Source: Pseudoselenomonas ruminantium
Lineage (GTDB): Bacteria > Bacillota > Negativicutes > Selenomonadales > Selenomonadaceae
Length of the DNA stretch: 58,347 bases
Reading direction: 5' to 3'
NCBI GenBank assembly: GCA_015058575.1
Contig: SVBZ01000056.1
Coordinates: 1-58,347 of the forward strand
A model generated the notes under the pieces. It did not search any database. It saw nothing but the letters and a program-made list of their open reading frames with translations, and was not told the DNA's origin. Positions within the stretch are counted from its first letter, which is position 1; every line of letters starts with the position of its first letter. A program made the translations under genes and the position numbers. Below are positions 1 to 8,067 of this stretch, one piece after another.

Positions 1-1860
1 AAGGGGAATATCATGTCCCAATGGAAGCATTTCAGCCCTGAGACCGGAATGTTTGATTATGAAACACCGGTTGATGGCGTAGAACTTAGAGATCACACGT
101 TTACAAAACTGGATGGCTTGAAGCTGCAATATAAAGGCGGCAAATACCTTTACACCAAATACATTCCCGACCTGGTGACGAAACTGAATTTCAACAATAC
201 GATGAAGTATGACGGCGATATTGACGGCATGGACAATATGAAAATGAACGTCAACGGAAATCTCGTTTACGGCGGTTCGGCAGATGTGGTTAATGTAACT
301 GTGGCAAAAGACGCAGGCCTTTTCGGCGGAACGTTTACGGTTAATAACATGACTGAAAAAATGGCGGAAGGTTTCTCGGACGATACGACGGGGAAATTCT
401 ACAATCACGGCACAATCGGTTCGGCATCCGGCGACAAGTCCATGACGATCAACGGCAATCTGGTTTCCGATGGCACATTGAGCGGCTATGCCGGCGGTGA
501 GCTCGGCAATATCGTTGTGAACGGAACGGCAAATGTGGAAGGCTCGACTGTGGCGGCCACCAATATTTTGCCGGACGAAACCATGGAAGTTTTGACGGCG
601 GACACCATTACGGGAGACTTGAAAAATGCTTCGACGGCTGTTCCTATTTCCGGAATGCTCAGCGCGACGGGGAATATTTCCGGCAATCAAATATCGGTTA
701 CGGCGAAAGCGGAAAACAATCTCGGCGAAATGACTTCCGAACAGGCACAGACGTATCATGCTCTGAGCCATATGACCGCAAATCTGAAACATGACGGCAG
801 GAAAGAGGAACTGCGGAGGCTCTACAGTTTGGACGCGGAAAGCGCCAAAACTGCGTTTGACCAAATCGGAAATGCGGACGCTGCGCAGATGATGAGCGTG
901 GCGCAAACAAGCACCGTTGCCAATCGCGTGATTTCCGACCGGCTGGCAACCGCTTTTTCCATGCAGGATTTCAACGTTGATTTGAATATGCCTGTGAACC
1001 ATCTTTCCGACGGTGATGACGAAAATCATTTGACAATGCCGATGAAGGCGGAACTTCCCGCGCCGGTCGATAACAATTTCTGGGTCAAATTCACGAAGAA
1101 CTGGGGCGAGCTGAAAGGCGGCGCGAACTATCACGGACAGGCAATCAGCGGCGGCTATGACAGGGCGGTCAGCGAAAACTGGCGCGCAGGATTTTTTGTC
1201 AGCTATGATGCGACGGGCATGGGAGCGAGGAATTCCAGCGGCAATATCTATGACACACGCTTTGGCGTTTACGGCGGCTATCACAGAAATGCCGATGATG
1301 CATTCATTTACATCGACGGCGGGAAAATCCGGAACAAGCTGAGCGGAAATCTTTCTGCGATCGGGCTTGCGACGGATGCAAAATACGATTCCAATATTTT
1401 TGAGATCGGCGGCGAGTACAAGCACAATCTGCAGCCGAATAAAATCTGGCATGTTTCGCCGTTCATCAATCTGCAGTATTCCACGATGAAGCAAAATTCG
1501 TATGCAGAAACGGGAGCGGGGATTTTTGACCGGCAGATGAGAGCAAAGCGGAACAATTATTTTGCCGGACAGCTTGGCGTGGAGTTCAAGCGGCAATTTT
1601 CGTGCGGTCATTATGCGGCAAGGCTTGGCGTCAAGAATGCGTTCACAGGAGCGAATCCCGAATTGAGTTTCAGCTATGAGGGCGACGGGAATCAGGTCTA
1701 TACGATGAAAAATAATCAGGACAAGACGCATTTCGTCCTGTCGGTCGGCGGTGAAAACGAATTTGCCAAGGGCTGGATTCTCGGCGGCGATCTTCAGCTG
1801 CAAAAGGGCAGCCACGACAAGGATGTTTCTGCCTCGGTCATGCTGAGAAAGGTTTGGTAA
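1..1860 (+). CDS. Autotransporter, C-terminal part (partial at window edge)
   Basis: The frame is open to the first base of the window, so the true start is probably upstream. An ATG at base 13 follows AAGGGG, but the product from there has no signal peptide, which an exported autotransporter needs. About the first 230 residues are Gly/Asn/Asp-rich with repeated short beta-strand patterns, typical of a passenger beta-helix. Residues 240-350 form a more helical linker. From about residue 350 to the end there are alternating amphipathic strands typical of a 12-strand type V barrel, ending in the aromatic residue of LRKVW. In this family the barrel sits in the outer membrane and exposes the passenger. 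This is one of the clearest signs of a diderm host. The gene is followed immediately by an intron remnant. Ligand and passenger role are unknown. Confidence 0.85.
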   Translation, partial: KGNIMSQWKHFSPETGMFDYETPVDGVELRDHTFTKLDGLKLQYKGGKYLYTKYIPDLVTKLNFNNTMKYDGDIDGMDNMKMNVNGNLVYGGSADVVNVTVAKDAGLFGGTFTVNNMTEKMAEGFSDDTTGKFYNHGTIGSASGDKSMTINGNLVSDGTLSGYAGGELGNIVVNGTANVEGSTVAATNILPDETMEVLTADTITGDLKNASTAVPISGMLSATGNISGNQISVTAKAENNLGEMTSEQAQTYHALSHMTANLKHDGRKEELRRLYSLDAESAKTAFDQIGNADAAQMMSVAQTSTVANRVISDRLATAFSMQDFNVDLNMPVNHLSDGDDENHLTMPMKAELPAPVDNNFWVKFTKNWGELKGGANYHGQAISGGYDRAVSENWRAGFFVSYDATGMGARNSSGNIYDTRFGVYGGYHRNADDAFIYIDGGKIRNKLSGNLSAIGLATDAKYDSNIFEIGGEYKHNLQPNKIWHVSPFINLQYSTMKQNSYAETGAGIFDRQMRAKRNNYFAGQLGVEFKRQFSCGHYAARLGVKNAFTGANPELSFSYEGDGNQVYTMKNNQDKTHFVLSVGGENEFAKGWILGGDLQLQKGSHDKDVSASVMLRKVW

Positions 1861-1883
1861 TTTGGAGCCGAAGATTATTTGAA

Positions 1884-1954
1884 GAGCTGAATGCGGGAAA
1901 ACCGCACGTTCAGTTCTGTGAGGGGCGAATGTGAAAGCATATCGTCTACTCGAC
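1884..1954 (+). mobile_element. Group II intron 3' remnant (domains V and VI)
   Basis: Bases 1884-1916 fold as a textbook domain V: it opens with the GAGC catalytic-triad strand, has a GAAA tetraloop and a two-base CG bulge, and closes with TTCAGTTC. Bases 1919-1951 form a domain VI in which GAGGGGCGA pairs with TCGTCT-CTC, leaving A1948 bulged as the branch point, 6 nt before a terminal AC at 1954. No reverse-transcriptase/maturase frame precedes it: the autotransporter stop lies only 23 bases upstream. It is therefore a truncated 3' scar of an intron, or the 3' piece of a rearranged one, and not a complete element. Confidence 0.8.
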
Positions 1955-1990
1955 AGTATATTAGCAAAGGGGGTGCAAAATCCCAACCGA

Positions 1991-2020
1991 GGGGGTGCAA
2001 ATGCACCCCCTTCTCTTTTT
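1991..2020 (+). terminator. Rho-independent terminator-like hairpin
   Basis: GGGGGTGCA (1991-1999) pairs with TGCACCCCC (2002-2010) and is followed by TTCTCTTTTT. It would end transcription from the autotransporter and intron side. The ten-base word GGGGGTGCAA also occurs at 1969-1978 and 2074-2083, giving three direct copies in about 115 bases. Confidence 0.6.
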
Positions 2021-2342
2021 CTCAAAGTCTTGTCCCGTGCGGCTTCCGAGGCATACTCGCTTAATGATAGGCAGGGGGTGCAAGGGGGTTCATATTCGGC
2101 AAAGATAATTATAATTGTAGAATGACTGCCCCAAAGACCATAAGAAAATAACTTATGGTTTATAGCTACGACGAGCTGAAAAGATTTTTACAAGTAAAAT
2201 AGAGGAAGTATATTATAAAAAAATAACTAAATCTTAGTTATTTGTACAATGAAATTTTAAGCAATCTCCAAGATTGTAATGGTATAACGGATGCGTACTG
2301 CTGAAAGAATGACATGTTTTGTGTAGCCTGGGGTGTTGGTAG
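2021..2342 (+). promoter_or_regulatory. AT-rich upstream region of the island with two hairpins
   Basis: No convincing gene lies here. CCATAAG (2138-2144) pairs with CTTATGG (2152-2158). A perfect 10-bp stem (2221-2230 with 2234-2243, 3-nt loop) follows a run of A. Either could be an operator or a weak terminator in front of the spike-gene operon. A 15-codon frame (MVYSYDELKRFLQVK, 2156-2203) could be a gene scrap. The operon's first gene is preceded by GGGGTG seven bases from its ATG. No clear -35/-10 pair was seen. Confidence 0.4.
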
Positions 2343-3374
2343 ATGATTCAAACGTTAGCGGCGTATAAGGAAAAGCGTTACCCCGTTGTGGAAGAGGATT
2401 TCCTGCGGGGGTCGCTGGCTGACTGGGATGCGTGTTTTACTGAGATATCCCGATTCCTGCGGGAAAGATTACGTGATGCGGTGGCGGGCGCGTCTCGGGT
2501 ACAGGCTGAGGAGATGGTACCTTGTGCCAATATCAGTATTTCGCTGCCGTTAACGTCGATTCATACCGGAAACCCCATGCTGCTGGTGGATTTTTACGAT
2601 GAGGCGTGGTTTTACGGCAGGCCGTTCTACCGGTATCGTATGCCGGCAGATATCTTTTTTTCTCGTTGGCGGGCGTTTACGTGCCAGGCAGAGGATGAGG
2701 CGTACTATCAGCGGCGGACATTGCGCAAGACGATGATACGGACACTTTATGCTGCGACATTGGAGCGGTTAGCATTTTTTCTCGCCTGCCGGATGAAGAA
2801 CTGGCTGGCAGATATAGATCGGGAGGAACTGCTGAAAGGCCTGGTTATCAAGGTACCTTTTTATCTTTCGATGGGGATGTATTACGATGCGCAAAAGCCT
2901 ATCTATGCAGTTTTGCCAACGGTGGATTTAGTGGCAACGGAAGAAACGGACTTATCGTTACACCACTTCGACAAGAAGATATATCGTCAGCATGTACTGG
3001 AACGGAAGACTCTGCAATTGAGCCGGTTTACGGCGTGTCTATTTGAGCCAGCTACGCTGCGGGAACTTGATCTGCGGGATGCAGTTTTTCAGGATTGCCG
3101 CTTTCATCATGTCGATTTCTCGTCGGTGAAACTGGCGGGAAGTATTTGGCGCAACTGTACATTTACCGATTGTACCTTTACGCAAGTCACTGCCAGCAGC
3201 GTTGACGAGGATGAGATTTATGCCCAGCCGCTTTGGGAAAATTGCCTGTTTCAGGATGTCCATATGCAGCAATGTGACTGGCGTGGCTGTGTATTGATGG
3301 ATTGTGTCAATGATGGAGTTAAGTTTTCGGATTGCCAGCTGGCTGATTCGGGCTGGCTGTCCTTGGGGAGATGA
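2343..3374 (+). CDS. Pentapeptide-repeat protein of the spike island
   Basis: A 343-residue protein. Residues 1-220 form an unrecognised mixed domain rich in Trp, Tyr and Phe. Residues about 225-335 contain degenerate pentapeptide repeats (A/C-x-F/L-x-x units such as LRDAVFQDCRFHHVDF and WRNCTFTDCTF), which fold as a square beta-helix. Proteins joining an N-terminal domain to pentapeptide repeats are common in VgrG clusters of type VI-like systems, where they may act as adaptor or cargo. Here the stop overlaps the next start as ATGA, so the genes are translationally coupled. Function is inferred from context only. Confidence 0.7.
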   Translation: MIQTLAAYKEKRYPVVEEDFLRGSLADWDACFTEISRFLRERLRDAVAGASRVQAEEMVPCANISISLPLTSIHTGNPMLLVDFYDEAWFYGRPFYRYRMPADIFFSRWRAFTCQAEDEAYYQRRTLRKTMIRTLYAATLERLAFFLACRMKNWLADIDREELLKGLVIKVPFYLSMGMYYDAQKPIYAVLPTVDLVATEETDLSLHHFDKKIYRQHVLERKTLQLSRFTACLFEPATLRELDLRDAVFQDCRFHHVDFSSVKLAGSIWRNCTFTDCTFTQVTASSVDEDEIYAQPLWENCLFQDVHMQQCDWRGCVLMDCVNDGVKFSDCQLADSGWLSLGR

Positions 3375-3844
3375 TACGGTTGGTGGAAACAGATTGGTTT
3401 CGGCTCGTGGAGGATGCGGCGCTTACAGATCCGGTCAGGCCGGTGGGGCTTTCGTATCGCGAGTATCCTTATTTCATGGAGGAAAAATCATTCCGGCGCT
3501 TGTCCCATAAGATTGCTGCTTACAGCCCTCAGGCCGGCATGGAGTATTGTGATTTCTTATTCGCACCGACGTTTATGGTGGGAGATCGCTTTCAGCTATT
3601 ATTTCAGTGGCTGGCACCGGAAATGGAGTTTTGCCAAGTGACGCTTATGCCTGTGCCAGAGGCGGCGGATGCTAAGCCGCTGCACTATTGGGTTCCTTTT
3701 CTGCCGTCAGCAGGCGCAGGGCAGCGCATCCGCTGCCAGCGGCAGCGGGATAAAGTGACTTGGCTGTTTTCACTGGCAGCGGCAGAAAGTATTTTGCGGC
3801 GTGCTCCCTTGGGCATCCGCTTGGAACCGGTGGAGGATGAATGA
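3371..3844 (+). CDS. Unknown 157-aa protein between pentapeptide and spike genes
   Basis: I do not recognise the family. The product is 157 residues, with many aromatic and Pro residues and no signal peptide or clear membrane segment. Its start overlaps the upstream stop (ATGA) and its stop overlaps the start of the VgrG-like gene in the same way, so the three are almost certainly co-translated. The position directly before the spike gene is where small chaperone or adaptor proteins often sit in contractile-system islands; that role is an inference. Confidence 0.6.
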   Translation: MIRLVETDWFRLVEDAALTDPVRPVGLSYREYPYFMEEKSFRRLSHKIAAYSPQAGMEYCDFLFAPTFMVGDRFQLLFQWLAPEMEFCQVTLMPVPEAADAKPLHYWVPFLPSAGAGQRIRCQRQRDKVTWLFSLAAAESILRRAPLGIRLEPVEDE

Positions 3845-5241
3845 TGGGCTTGATTCATGAGAATGTATGGGTGGAAGGGATTCCGCTGCAGAGGCTTTTG
3901 ACTTTGGAGATTGCGCATAAGCCGAACGAACATGGCCGGGCAGTTTTGACTGCTGCGGGCGAAATTCCTGTATTGAAGCGCTTTATGGAGCGTGAGACGG
4001 ATGGCCTGATTGCGATAAAAGCTCGGAAGCAAAATCAGGAAGTGGTGTTGTTCCGTGGCTATATCACGCAGATTCGTGTGGATACGAACGGTGGTTATGG
4101 CGAATTGTCCGCAGAACTAGCGGATTCCAGTTATTTATTGGCTGTCCGGCGGCAAAATAAGACGTATCAGAATCTAGCGAAAAGCTATGGGGAAATTCTA
4201 AACGATGCCTATAATGGCACGGGGAAAGTGGTGGTCAATGTTACCGACCAGCCGATTGGAGCGTTCATCCTGCAAATGGATGAGACGAATTGGGAGTTCT
4301 CCCAGCGTATGGCATCCCGCTTCAATGTGCCGGTCTTTTCGAGTCTGGTGGCTGAAAAGCCGCTGGTATCCCTGGGGGTACCGCAGGGGAAACAGGCTGC
4401 AGAGCTTTCTACGGCGGCTATTCGCTATTTAGCAGATAATGGCCGTTTCCGCGAAGTGACAGAAAATGATATGACCGCAGGGCATACGGCCACTGCACAG
4501 GATTTTAGCGGCCTGCAGGTCGATTCCTATGATTATGCATACCTTGGGGATAAAGTATGTGTGAATGGTAAGGAGTATTATGTGCGGACTATCCACGCCA
4601 AGCTGATAGACGGTCTTATGCATATGTCTTACGAACTTACTGGCCGGCAGGGCTTTGTCGCTCCATTGGTGCGCAACAATCACTGCGCAGGACGTGTCCT
4701 GACTGCGCAGGTCAAGGCCGTCAAGCGGGATACGATCCAGGCCTTCTTTTTCCAGATTGACCCTGCGTATGACAGCAGCAGCACGACCTGGTTTCCGTAT
4801 TCTACGGCCTATTCGAGCAGTGATGGCAGTGGCTGGTATGTGATGCCGGAGGTCGGGGATTTCGTGCGGATACTGTGTCCCTCCAATCATGAGGAGGAGG
4901 CCTTTGCTGCCAGTGCAGTCAATACGTCGCCGCCGGCAAGTACGCGGAATAAGAGTTTCCGGGCACCTGGTGGCAAAGAACTTTTATTGACCGATGATGG
5001 GATTTCGATGATTTGCAATCATCAGAATATCTTTATTGATTTATCCCAGGATAACGGGATAAGCATTGTGTCTTCGCAGCCTGTGCATATCTCTTCGGAT
5101 AAATGCGTGCAAATCGAGGCCGAGGAAAAGGTTCAGATTACGGCGGATAAGCAGATTCTGCTGCAATGCGGCAATTCGCATGTGAAGTTAACAGAAAAAC
5201 AGATTACTTTCGGTGGTGAAAGTGTAATTGTAGGAGAGTGA
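3841..5241 (+). CDS. VgrG / phage late-control gpD-like spike protein
   Basis: A 466-residue protein with the layout of a compact VgrG (gp27-gp5 fusion). Residues 1-250 resemble phage late control D: an IHENVWVEGI-type opening, then strand-rich segments. Residues about 285-365 form an OB-fold module with the characteristic WFPYSTAYSSSDGSGW and MPEVGDFVRI stretches. Residues 370-466 are repetitive short strands (HISSDKCVQIEAEEKVQITA) typical of the needle beta-helix. It has no effector extension. In type VI secretion systems and phage-like injectors this protein forms the trimeric spike. It is flanked by coupled unknown genes and no Hcp, sheath or PAAR gene is visible, so it would have to work with a machine encoded elsewhere. 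Confidence 0.8.
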   Translation: MMGLIHENVWVEGIPLQRLLTLEIAHKPNEHGRAVLTAAGEIPVLKRFMERETDGLIAIKARKQNQEVVLFRGYITQIRVDTNGGYGELSAELADSSYLLAVRRQNKTYQNLAKSYGEILNDAYNGTGKVVVNVTDQPIGAFILQMDETNWEFSQRMASRFNVPVFSSLVAEKPLVSLGVPQGKQAAELSTAAIRYLADNGRFREVTENDMTAGHTATAQDFSGLQVDSYDYAYLGDKVCVNGKEYYVRTIHAKLIDGLMHMSYELTGRQGFVAPLVRNNHCAGRVLTAQVKAVKRDTIQAFFFQIDPAYDSSSTTWFPYSTAYSSSDGSGWYVMPEVGDFVRILCPSNHEEEAFAASAVNTSPPASTRNKSFRAPGGKELLLTDDGISMICNHQNIFIDLSQDNGISIVSSQPVHISSDKCVQIEAEEKVQITADKQILLQCGNSHVKLTEKQITFGGESVIVGE

Positions 5242-5245
5242 TGGT

Positions 5246-6025
5246 ATGGGAAATAATCAGCAGCGTGTTCCGCAGTTTGAGTCCTTGCATATATTGAGAC
5301 AATCCATGCTTAGCGATGTACGTGACCGGGCCTTTGCCGGGCTGCCGCTATTGTATCAGGAGTATAGCGATGGTATCATCAGCGGCTGCCGGATGATGAC
5401 GACCAAAGAGACGATTACGGTGCAGCCGGGGCTGATAAAGCATGCAGGTTTTATCTACTACCTGCGCGAACCCATGACGATTGCGTATCATCCTACCGAT
5501 GAATACATGATTCTCAAATTGGTTTTCGCATCGCCAATCGATCAACGGGGGACGTTGGTTTATCCACTGGAAGCGGCCCTGACGAATAATCTGACGCTAT
5601 CGAATAACGAAATGGAGCTTTGCCGTTTCAAGCTGAAGCGCGGTTCTATCCTGCGTGTCGATTATACGGATTTCTTTGACCGGACGACAGAGTTCGATAC
5701 GGTCCATACGATTTATGTGCCGTACGCAGCCATTGGGCAGAGTACGTTATCGCCAGATATCACCAAGGCTTTTGCTAACGAGGCGGCAAAGTTTGCCCTG
5801 ACAGATCTTGACCGGCAGTTCTGTATGTCGGCTTTGGCTGGTCAGCCTTTATCTGTGGATAGTATTGGCTTTTATATCAGCCAGCGGCTGGAGCAGGCGG
5901 AGCAGGAATGGGACAATGAAAGCCTCTTTGCTGGCCTTACCCATGTACTGGCTGAAATCCGGCCGGCAGGGCTCAGGGAGTGCCGCCGGGAGCGTCGCCG
6001 CCGCCGGGAAGTATTTGTGGACTAG
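5246..6025 (+). CDS. Unknown spike-island protein, 259 aa
   Basis: The start is four bases after the spike gene, preceded by GGAGAGTG. I do not recognise the family. Residues 20-170 are strand-rich with many Tyr and Leu (for example GLIKHAGFIYYLREPMT), residues 180-245 are predicted helical, and the end is strongly basic (RRERRRRR). There is no signal peptide. Length and position directly after a VgrG-like gene would suit a baseplate-like or adaptor component that binds the spike, but that is inference from neighbours. Confidence 0.6.
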   Translation: MGNNQQRVPQFESLHILRQSMLSDVRDRAFAGLPLLYQEYSDGIISGCRMMTTKETITVQPGLIKHAGFIYYLREPMTIAYHPTDEYMILKLVFASPIDQRGTLVYPLEAALTNNLTLSNNEMELCRFKLKRGSILRVDYTDFFDRTTEFDTVHTIYVPYAAIGQSTLSPDITKAFANEAAKFALTDLDRQFCMSALAGQPLSVDSIGFYISQRLEQAEQEWDNESLFAGLTHVLAEIRPAGLRECRRERRRRREVFVD

Positions 6026-6036
6026 GGAGAATCGTG

Positions 6037-7326
6037 ATGGGTATTTTTACAGATGAGTTTGATTTGGCAGGTTATGTAAAGCAGCAGGCCATGAAAATCG
6101 ATGATTTGCAGAATCGGGAATTATTCCGGGATATCATCGGCGATATGTTTTCGGAGCTTTATCGGCATATGTATGCAGAATATCATGGGCTGGAACAGCG
6201 GATGCTGGCCGAGGTTTCCCGTCCGGCAGAAGTACCGGATGTCATGACCGGTCTTTGCCGGCGCGAGGATTATGATCCAACGGATAAGGAACTTTATCCG
6301 ATGGATGCTGCCGATCTTTTAGAGCCGGAGATTCCTGCTGCCGACGTGCTGGATCATTTGCAACAGGGAGAAAGCTATGCTTTGTTCCCTGTTTTTTTTG
6401 CGGGCGAAACGGCCACTTTGCAAAAACTCATACGCGAGCGGCACAAATTCTCGGGAATAGTCAAGAGCGGCTTCAATGATGCAGCAGCTACGTTTGAATT
6501 GCGGCCTTGCCGCCGTTACTTGCAGCAGATCGAGGCACTCTATGGCGTGACGAATCTCAATGAGCTGCCCTGGCGCAGTATTCTGGCACCTTATCTTTAT
6601 AAATTCGCCGAAGTCTGGATCACTTCGGTAGAAGGCTGGACCGGAGAACAGAATATTGAACGTATCACGCTGGATTACGTCGAGTTCCGTGACATCATCC
6701 AGGAAGAGATGGTTCCCCTGTGGAATATCCAGCCTTATCAGGCGCTGACCAGCTCTTACCCGGAGGCTTGCATGGATCGGATAGCCTATGAACACCGGCT
6801 GTATGCCCATCAATTCCCCGCTGGAGGACAGTATCTGCTTGACCAATCGGATGCTGCGGTCCGGAGCGTACGCTGGCAGGGCGGAGACCTTATCATTACC
6901 TGTGACCAGCGGGAGCGCGAGTCTTGGCCGCTGCTGCGGTTCTATCCTGTACGCAGCGAGGAAAAATATGGGTATCGGGTCTATGGCAACCAGCATGACC
7001 AGAGCTTTGTCCGCAATCTGATGGCGGCCTATGGTCAGCGCGTCAAGACACGGGCAGAGATTGAGCGATTCTTGCGCTCCTTTGTCTGCATGCGCGATTT
7101 TTCCCTGCAGGATTTGCGGCTGCGGCAGGCTGCGGGGCAGGCTGCGACCTATTGCACCGATGCCTTCATCGACTACGAATTCCGTACGGGAAGCCGGGAA
7201 TATACGCTGGAACTCGATTTTCAGGCAAAACACGAAGACTATCGGAATCTGGATGTCCTAAGTTTCCTGGTTACCAATCTGCAGCACTATTTCCCCGAAT
7301 ACAACTGTGCAGGGAGGCTGGTTTGA
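6037..7326 (+). CDS. Unknown spike-island protein, 429 aa
   Basis: I chose the ATG at 6037 because AGGGAGA lies seven bases upstream; an in-frame upstream ATG would overlap the preceding gene by 46 bases. The product is soluble, acidic, mixed alpha/beta, with no export signal. The first 60 residues are helical (FDLAGYVKQQAMKIDDLQNR). I do not recognise the fold. Similar-sized proteins of unknown role occur in VgrG clusters of Firmicutes, so a structural or effector-loading role is possible. It probably belongs to one operon with its neighbours, being separated from them by 11 and 1 bases. Confidence 0.6.
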   Translation: MGIFTDEFDLAGYVKQQAMKIDDLQNRELFRDIIGDMFSELYRHMYAEYHGLEQRMLAEVSRPAEVPDVMTGLCRREDYDPTDKELYPMDAADLLEPEIPAADVLDHLQQGESYALFPVFFAGETATLQKLIRERHKFSGIVKSGFNDAAATFELRPCRRYLQQIEALYGVTNLNELPWRSILAPYLYKFAEVWITSVEGWTGEQNIERITLDYVEFRDIIQEEMVPLWNIQPYQALTSSYPEACMDRIAYEHRLYAHQFPAGGQYLLDQSDAAVRSVRWQGGDLIITCDQRERESWPLLRFYPVRSEEKYGYRVYGNQHDQSFVRNLMAAYGQRVKTRAEIERFLRSFVCMRDFSLQDLRLRQAAGQAATYCTDAFIDYEFRTGSREYTLELDFQAKHEDYRNLDVLSFLVTNLQHYFPEYNCAGRLV

Positions 7327-7327
7327 G

Positions 7328-8032
7328 ATGAATTTCATTTGGGATGCCGCGATCCGGGCAAAGGAACAAGGAATGTCAAAGGCAGATATAACCTATACGC
7401 CGGCCAAAGATGGCAGTCCTTATTATGAGCTGGCCTTTGACTATCTGAATCGCAAAGAAGCAGGGCCTGAGCCAATCCCTGTAAATGCCTTGTACCGGTT
7501 CAGTGCGATCTTTCAATACCTGCTGCATCCGGATGTGCGGTATATGCTGGAAAAGGACAAAGAAGAATTCATTCAAAAAGCGTTTGATTGTTTGCTGCAT
7601 ATCCTTTGCGAAGTGGATTTGCACCATGGCATCACCCGGCAGGAGTGCTATGTGCGGAAATTGCGCCAGGAACTATTGGCGGGGCTTTTTGGCGAGGATG
7701 CTGCCGCGCTGGTACAAAAGCTCCCGCAGGAAAAACAGCTGGCAGTGGCAGAGGAGCTTTTGCATACCATGAAATGTGGTTCGAGTTTACAGGGATTCAG
7801 CCACGCCTTTCAGCGTTTCTTCCCCAAAGGCATCTTATATCAAAGCCGATTCTCCCCGCAGGAGCTCTATGTATATTTAGATGAGCCCCACGAACAGGAT
7901 CGCGAAAAAGAGTGGCAGCTTTTTTGCCGTTTGTTCCTGCCGTTGGATTTTTCCCTCCGGGTATTTTGGGATGTACATTTCGGCATATTAGGCCTGGATG
8001 GAACGATGAAGGATGACATTGCTTTGTTTTAG
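7328..8032 (+). CDS. Unknown spike-island protein, 234 aa
   Basis: The ATG at 7328 directly follows the upstream stop and has GGGAGG about ten bases ahead; an in-frame upstream ATG at 7307 overlaps the previous gene and is less likely. The product is mainly helical, with leucine-rich stretches around residues 50-110 (FQYLLHPDVRYMLEKDKEEF) and an aromatic C-terminal part. There is no signal peptide or obvious catalytic motif. It closes the compact five-to-six gene block that includes the spike. Function is unknown. Confidence 0.6.
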   Translation: MNFIWDAAIRAKEQGMSKADITYTPAKDGSPYYELAFDYLNRKEAGPEPIPVNALYRFSAIFQYLLHPDVRYMLEKDKEEFIQKAFDCLLHILCEVDLHHGITRQECYVRKLRQELLAGLFGEDAAALVQKLPQEKQLAVAEELLHTMKCGSSLQGFSHAFQRFFPKGILYQSRFSPQELYVYLDEPHEQDREKEWQLFCRLFLPLDFSLRVFWDVHFGILGLDGTMKDDIALF

Positions 8033-8067
8033 GAGTTCAAAATTAATTTATAAAAGGTGGCTAAAAA

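Noticed and set aside
1931..2125. A 64-codon frame after the autotransporter
   Set aside because: It runs through the group II intron remnant and the terminator hairpin, so it is a chance frame.
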